From Actinomycetota bacterium (GTDB lineage: Bacteria; Actinomycetota; Actinomycetes; S36-B12; UBA5976), in assembly GCA_026392535.1 (NCBI GenBank), contig JAPLBX010000043.1, positions 1 through 15,378 on the forward strand: a stretch of 15,378 bases of DNA. Reading direction: 5' to 3'. Below, one piece after another: positions 12,222 to 15,378 of the stretch. The notes under the pieces were generated by a model that did not search any database, had not been told where the DNA came from, and saw only the letters and a program-made list of their open reading frames with translations. Position numbers and translations under genes: made by a program. Positions within the stretch are counted from its first letter, which is position 1. Each line of letters starts with the position of its first letter.

Positions 12222-13774
12222 CAGTCGAAAGTTCTTTTATTTAGAATTTTGACTGCGGCCTTTGCGAACTTTGCCCAGCCTTCGTCATTCATATTCCATT
12301 GTGGTCCAAGTTTCATCCACCTTTGCCGGGCAATGGTTTGGCTTTCGGTGTATTTCAAAAGCCCAAGGAATCCGTGGCGGCGACCAACTCCGCTTTGTTT
12401 CATGCCACCCATCGGTGCATCAATACTTGCGTAAGCACTTGCGAACGCCTCATTTATGTTGACGGCGCCGACTCGCAATGTGCGAGCAATCTGATTTGCC
12501 CACTTGATGTTGTTGGAAACAATGCCGGCACTAAGTCCAAAATCTGTATTGTTCACAAATGATATTAAGTCTTGTTCTGTTGACCACTTGTAAATGGAAC
12601 AAACAGGACCGAAAGTTTCAGTACTGCAGATTTCTGCTGCCTCACTGACGTTGCTTAGCACGGTTGGAGCAAAGACAAATGGGCCAATGTCGGCTCTTCG
12701 AGTTCCACCAACCTCGACTACTGCACCCTTAGCCACTGCATCTCTAATTTGTTTTTCAGAAGTTTCTATCTGGCGTTCATTGATCACAGTTCCCATCTCA
12801 AAGCCCCAACCAATTGAGCTTCCAAGTTTCATTTCCGATACTTTCTTTGAGAAAGCAGATAAGAACTCGCTGTAGACCTTTTCATGCACCACGATGCGTT
12901 CGGTGCCAATGCAAAGTTGACCAGAGTTAGCGAATGCTCCTCGAACAGCAAAATCAACGGCCTTTTCAATATCAATATCTTGATCGATAATTAAGGAGTT
13001 TTTGCCGCCAAGTTCCATCGAGGATGGAATAAGTCGAGCAGCCGCTTGTTGGGCTACTTCTCTACCAACCTTTGTTGAGCCAGTAAACATGACGAAATCC
13101 GATTTATTTACAACCTGTGGCCCCACATCAGCGCCTTCACCCATTACAACCTGAATCACTTCACGTGGGATGCCAGCTTTATATAGCAAATCAATTAATG
13201 CCAGTGCGCTAAGCGGAGTTTGCAAATCTGGTTTGATCACAACAGTATTGCCAGCTAACAAAGCCGGAATGAAATCACTAACTGCCAGAGTCAGTGGATA
13301 GTTCCACGGAGAAATCACTCCAACCACTCCGAGTGGATGGAAAACTTCTTTGACGACCGTTACAACTGGAAATGCTCCCCGGCGCCGCTTTGGTTTTAGA
13401 ATTTTTCTTGCAGAGTTTGTGTAGTACTGACAAGTCACTGCAATATCAAGAATTTCATCCATGCCACTTGATCTGGTTTTGCCATTTTCCCATTGCACGA
13501 TGTCCAGCAAGTTGTCTGTATTGGCAAGCAATAAATCGTGGAAGTTGTGAATGCATCGAATCCGAGTTGAGATGTTTGTATCTTTCCAGGACACAAAAGC
13601 TGTACGTGCAGTTTCAAATGCAACATCAATGTCTTTTGAATCCGATAGCGGAATCTGACAGACTTCTTTGCCATCCAATGGAGATACAACTTGAGCCGTC
13701 TTACCAGAAGTGGAGACAACTAATGGAAGACAACGAGCAACAATTGCTTCTGCATCTAAAGGGCGAGTAATCAC
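12221..13774 (-). CDS. Aldehyde dehydrogenase, succinic-semialdehyde type
   Basis: A 517-residue NAD(P)-dependent aldehyde dehydrogenase. Catalytic residues are visible: Cys288 in FANSGQLCIGTERI (nucleophile), Glu254 in MELGGKNSL (general base), Asn158 in ISPWNYPLTL, and Lys181 with KPDLQTPLSAL for the cofactor. FTGSTKVGREV (230-240) is the nucleotide-binding turn. The KPDLQTP and GQLCIGTERI variants look like the actinobacterial succinic semialdehyde dehydrogenase (GabD2-like) group, but substrate cannot be fixed from sequence; aldehydes made by the coupled GMC oxidoreductase are an obvious alternative. The start is GTG at 13774 with TAGTCT 7 nt upstream and no ribosome site. It lies 26 bases after guaB3 on the same strand, so it probably has its own promoter within the purine cluster. 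The downstream GMC start overlaps its TGA stop. Confidence 0.9.
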   Translation of the reverse strand: MITRPLDAEAIVARCLPLVVSTSGKTAQVVSPLDGKEVCQIPLSDSKDIDVAFETARTAFVSWKDTNISTRIRCIHNFHDLLLANTDNLLDIVQWENGKTRSSGMDEILDIAVTCQYYTNSARKILKPKRRRGAFPVVTVVKEVFHPLGVVGVISPWNYPLTLAVSDFIPALLAGNTVVIKPDLQTPLSALALIDLLYKAGIPREVIQVVMGEGADVGPQVVNKSDFVMFTGSTKVGREVAQQAAARLIPSSMELGGKNSLIIDQDIDIEKAVDFAVRGAFANSGQLCIGTERIVVHEKVYSEFLSAFSKKVSEMKLGSSIGWGFEMGTVINERQIETSEKQIRDAVAKGAVVEVGGTRRADIGPFVFAPTVLSNVSEAAEICSTETFGPVCSIYKWSTEQDLISFVNNTDFGLSAGIVSNNIKWANQIARTLRVGAVNINEAFASAYASIDAPMGGMKQSGVGRRHGFLGLLKYTESQTIARQRWMKLGPQWNMNDEGWAKFAKAAVKILNKRTFD

Positions 13775-13781
13775 GGACGAA

Positions 13782-13787
13782 AGACTA
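13782..13787 (-). promoter_or_regulatory. Putative -10 hexamer TAGTCT, leaderless start of the aldehyde dehydrogenase
   Basis: On the minus strand TAGTCT is followed by TTCGTCC (7 nt) and the GTG start. Upstream the sequence reads AGTCTGATTAGTCT, a direct repeat of AGTCT, and a TAACGTTA palindrome (13796-13803) overlaps the guaB3 stop codon. Either could be an operator, but both are short. Confidence 0.5.
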
Positions 13788-13800
13788 ATCAGACTTAACG

Positions 13801-14907
13801 TTAGTTGGTAATGATTTCTACGCGTTGGAATTCTTTAACGTCTGTATAACCGCAAATAGAAATGCTCTTGCGGATTGCGCCAACTAGATTCATCGTGCCA
13901 TCAGCAGTGCGCGAAGGGCCATTGATGATTTCAGCCATCGAGCCAACTTGTTCAAAGTTAGCAACAGATCCACGCGGCAGATCACCATGGCAAGCCTCAC
14001 GGCCCCAATGCCGGCCTCTGCCAGGAGCATCGGTTGCCCGAGCTAGTGGCGAACCAACCATGACCGCATCAGCCCCACAAGCCAGCGCTTTGACCATGTC
14101 GCCCGAACGTCCCATTGCGCCATCGGCAATTACGTGGACATAGCGCCCACCGGACTCATCTAGGTACTCACGTCGAGCAGCAGCAACTTCAGAGACTGCT
14201 GTTGCCATCGGCACCCGAAGCCCAAGTACATCTGCCGTGGTGTGGGTAGCCCCGCCACCGAAACCAACCAATACGCCAGCTGCACCAGCACGCATTAGGT
14301 GAAGGGCCGCTTTGTAAGTGGCAACTCCGCCTGCGATAACTGGAACATCAAGTTCGTAGATAAATTCTTTAAGGTTCAAAGTTTCACCACGGGATGAAAC
14401 GTGTTCGGCAGAAACTGTTGTTCCGCGAATCACAAATATGTCTACACCTGCATCGACAATAGTTTTATGGAATTGCAATGTGCGTTCAGGGCTGAGCGCA
14501 CCCGCGACCACCACACCAGCACTACGCAATTGGCTTACCCGGGCAGCAACTAATTCTGGTTTGATTGCTTGAGAATATGCTTTTTGTAAAATCGAAGTCG
14601 CTTCAAAAGAATCGGCTTTAGCAATTTGCGCGTAAATCTTTGATGGATCTTCGTATCGAGTCCACAGACCTTCTAAATCTAAAACTGCTAAACCGCCAAG
14701 ACCTGAAACTGCAATTACAGATTCAGGTGATGCAATTGAGTCCATTGGAGCAGCAACGATTGGATGGGCAAATGAATACGCATCGATCTGCCAATTTAGA
14801 TTCACATCCGCGCCATCGCGTGTACGGCGACTTGGGACGACGGAAATATCATCAAAACTAAAAGCTTCGCGCGCGCGCTTACTACGACCAATATCAAATT
14901 CAGACAT
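13801..14907 (-). CDS. guaB3: GuaB3 family IMP dehydrogenase-related protein
   Basis: A 368-residue TIM-barrel protein of the IMPDH/GMPR superfamily, without the CBS pair, as usual for GuaB3. The substrate-side motif AAPMDSIASPE (52-62) and phosphate/glycine motifs (VIAGGVATYKA 190-200, ADGAMGRSGDMVKALACGAD 261-280, VMVGSPLARATDAPG) are present. The segment matching the IMPDH catalytic loop GIGPGSICTTR reads GFGGGATHTTA at 215-225, putting His222 where IMPDH and GMP reductase have the nucleophilic Cys. The C-terminal flap is short, with no Arg-Tyr pair like that of GuaB2. IMPDH or GMP reductase chemistry is therefore doubtful for this copy; a regulatory or other role is possible. It follows guaB by 7 nt, with its Shine-Dalgarno overlapping the guaB stop, as in the mycobacterial guaB2-guaB3-choD order. 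Confidence 0.93.
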   Translation of the reverse strand: MSEFDIGRSKRAREAFSFDDISVVPSRRTRDGADVNLNWQIDAYSFAHPIVAAPMDSIASPESVIAVSGLGGLAVLDLEGLWTRYEDPSKIYAQIAKADSFEATSILQKAYSQAIKPELVAARVSQLRSAGVVVAGALSPERTLQFHKTIVDAGVDIFVIRGTTVSAEHVSSRGETLNLKEFIYELDVPVIAGGVATYKAALHLMRAGAAGVLVGFGGGATHTTADVLGLRVPMATAVSEVAAARREYLDESGGRYVHVIADGAMGRSGDMVKALACGADAVMVGSPLARATDAPGRGRHWGREACHGDLPRGSVANFEQVGSMAEIINGPSRTADGTMNLVGAIRKSISICGYTDVKEFQRVEIITN

Positions 14908-14911
14908 ATTT

Positions 14912-14916
14912 CACCT
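14912..14916 (-). promoter_or_regulatory. Shine-Dalgarno AGGTG of guaB3 overlapping the guaB stop
   Basis: On the minus strand TAGGTGAAATATG contains the guaB TAG stop, an AGGTG ribosome site and the guaB3 ATG 4 nt further on. It supports ATG 14907 as the start and cotranscription of guaB and guaB3. Confidence 0.55.
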
Positions 14917-15378
14917 ATCGCCCGTGGTAATTCGGTGCTTCGTTGGTTAGTTGAATATCGTGTGGGTGGCTTTCTTTCAAACCTGCCGAAGTGATTCGAA
15001 TGAAACGACCATTCTTTTGCAATTCGGCAACTGTTGCGGCTCCCGCATAACCCATTGATGCGCGTAATCCACCAACGAGTTGATGCGCGACTGCATTAAG
15101 CGGACCGCTGTAAGGCACTTGGCCTTCAACGCCTTCTGGTACAAGTTTGTCATCTGACAAAACATCATCTTGGAAGTAGCGATCTTTTGAAAAAGATCGT
15201 TTCGGACCACGCGATTCCATTGCACCGAGTGAACCCATTCCTCGGTATGCCTTAAATTTAGGACCAGATATCTCTACTAACTCACCTGGCGATTCATCAC
15301 AACCAGCAAGTAGCGAACCAAGCATTACGGTATCTGCGCCGGCAACAATTGCTTTGGCGATATCACCTGAATATTGCA
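14915..15378 (-). CDS. guaB: IMP dehydrogenase, C-terminal part (cut by window edge)
   Basis: The frame is open to the right edge of the window, so 153 C-terminal residues of a protein usually near 490-510 are visible. IMPDH oxidises IMP to XMP with NAD+, the committed step to GMP. The fragment starts within the phosphate-binding region (QYSGDIAKAIVAGADTVMLG, then SLLAGCDESPGE). It continues with the flap-adjacent KAYRGMGSLGAME and the mobile flap with the catalytic Arg-Tyr pair in SKDRYFQDD. GVEGQVPYSGPL, HQLVGGLRASMGYAGAAT and the C-terminal ESHPHDIQLTNEAPNY follow, all typical of bacterial IMPDH. The catalytic Cys loop and CBS domains lie outside the window. It heads the same-strand run into guaB3 (7 nt gap) and, further down, guaA. 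Confidence 0.97.
   Translation of the reverse strand, partial: QYSGDIAKAIVAGADTVMLGSLLAGCDESPGELVEISGPKFKAYRGMGSLGAMESRGPKRSFSKDRYFQDDVLSDDKLVPEGVEGQVPYSGPLNAVAHQLVGGLRASMGYAGAATVAELQKNGRFIRITSAGLKESHPHDIQLTNEAPNYHGR

Noticed and set aside
13372..13770. 132-codon + strand frame opposite the aldehyde dehydrogenase
   Set aside because: Shadow of a conserved ALDH coding region; Gln/Leu/Cys-rich composition without a domain.
1..15378. CRISPR array, tRNA/rRNA genes, IS elements, prophage or defence system
   Set aside because: No regularly spaced repeats, no cloverleaf-forming gaps, no transposase, integrase or defence domains; every frame of note is a conserved core gene and the gaps are too short to hold more.

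Overview
The window reads as ordinary, very compact core genome of a high-coding-density, relatively low-GC actinobacterium. The gene order rmuC–DUF6542–ispH–xseA–xseB–DUF4245–class I fumarase and the cluster guaB–guaB3–(ALDH)–choD-like GMC oxidoreductase–guaA are both typical of Actinobacteria. The modest GC content, tiny intergenic gaps and many apparently leaderless starts suggest a streamlined planktonic lineage such as acI / 'Ca. Nanopelagicales'; that placement is inference. There is no tRNA, rRNA, IS element, prophage, CRISPR array or recognisable defence system, and no gene-free stretch over 100 bases.

Left third (1–5535): the 3' end of rmuC, a DUF6542 four-helix membrane protein, ispH (last step of the MEP isoprenoid pathway) on the opposite strand, then divergently xseA and xseB (exonuclease VII), a DUF4245 membrane-anchored protein on the minus strand, and a fused class I [4Fe-4S] fumarase.

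Middle (5536–8930): a PcrA/UvrD helicase on the minus strand ends exactly where the fumarase ends. A PIG-L/LmbE-type deacetylase diverges from it. A small unrecognised membrane protein converges on the deacetylase, sharing stop-codon bases.

Right half (8967–15378, all minus strand): transcription runs guaB (IMP dehydrogenase, cut by the window edge), guaB3, a succinic-semialdehyde-type aldehyde dehydrogenase, a ChoD-like FAD oxidoreductase, then guaA (GMP synthase). The flanking genes make GMP from IMP. The two central genes form a translationally coupled alcohol/aldehyde oxidation pair of unknown substrate.

The strongest non-trivial signal is regulatory. Seven of the ten starts that should head a transcript have a TANNNT -10 hexamer exactly 6 or 7 nt upstream of the ATG/GTG, so transcription would begin at the start codon. 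Other points of note are a GuaB3 with His where IMP dehydrogenase has its catalytic Cys, and a four-cysteine ferredoxin-like motif in the GMC oxidoreductase. I did not find a convincing novel system.
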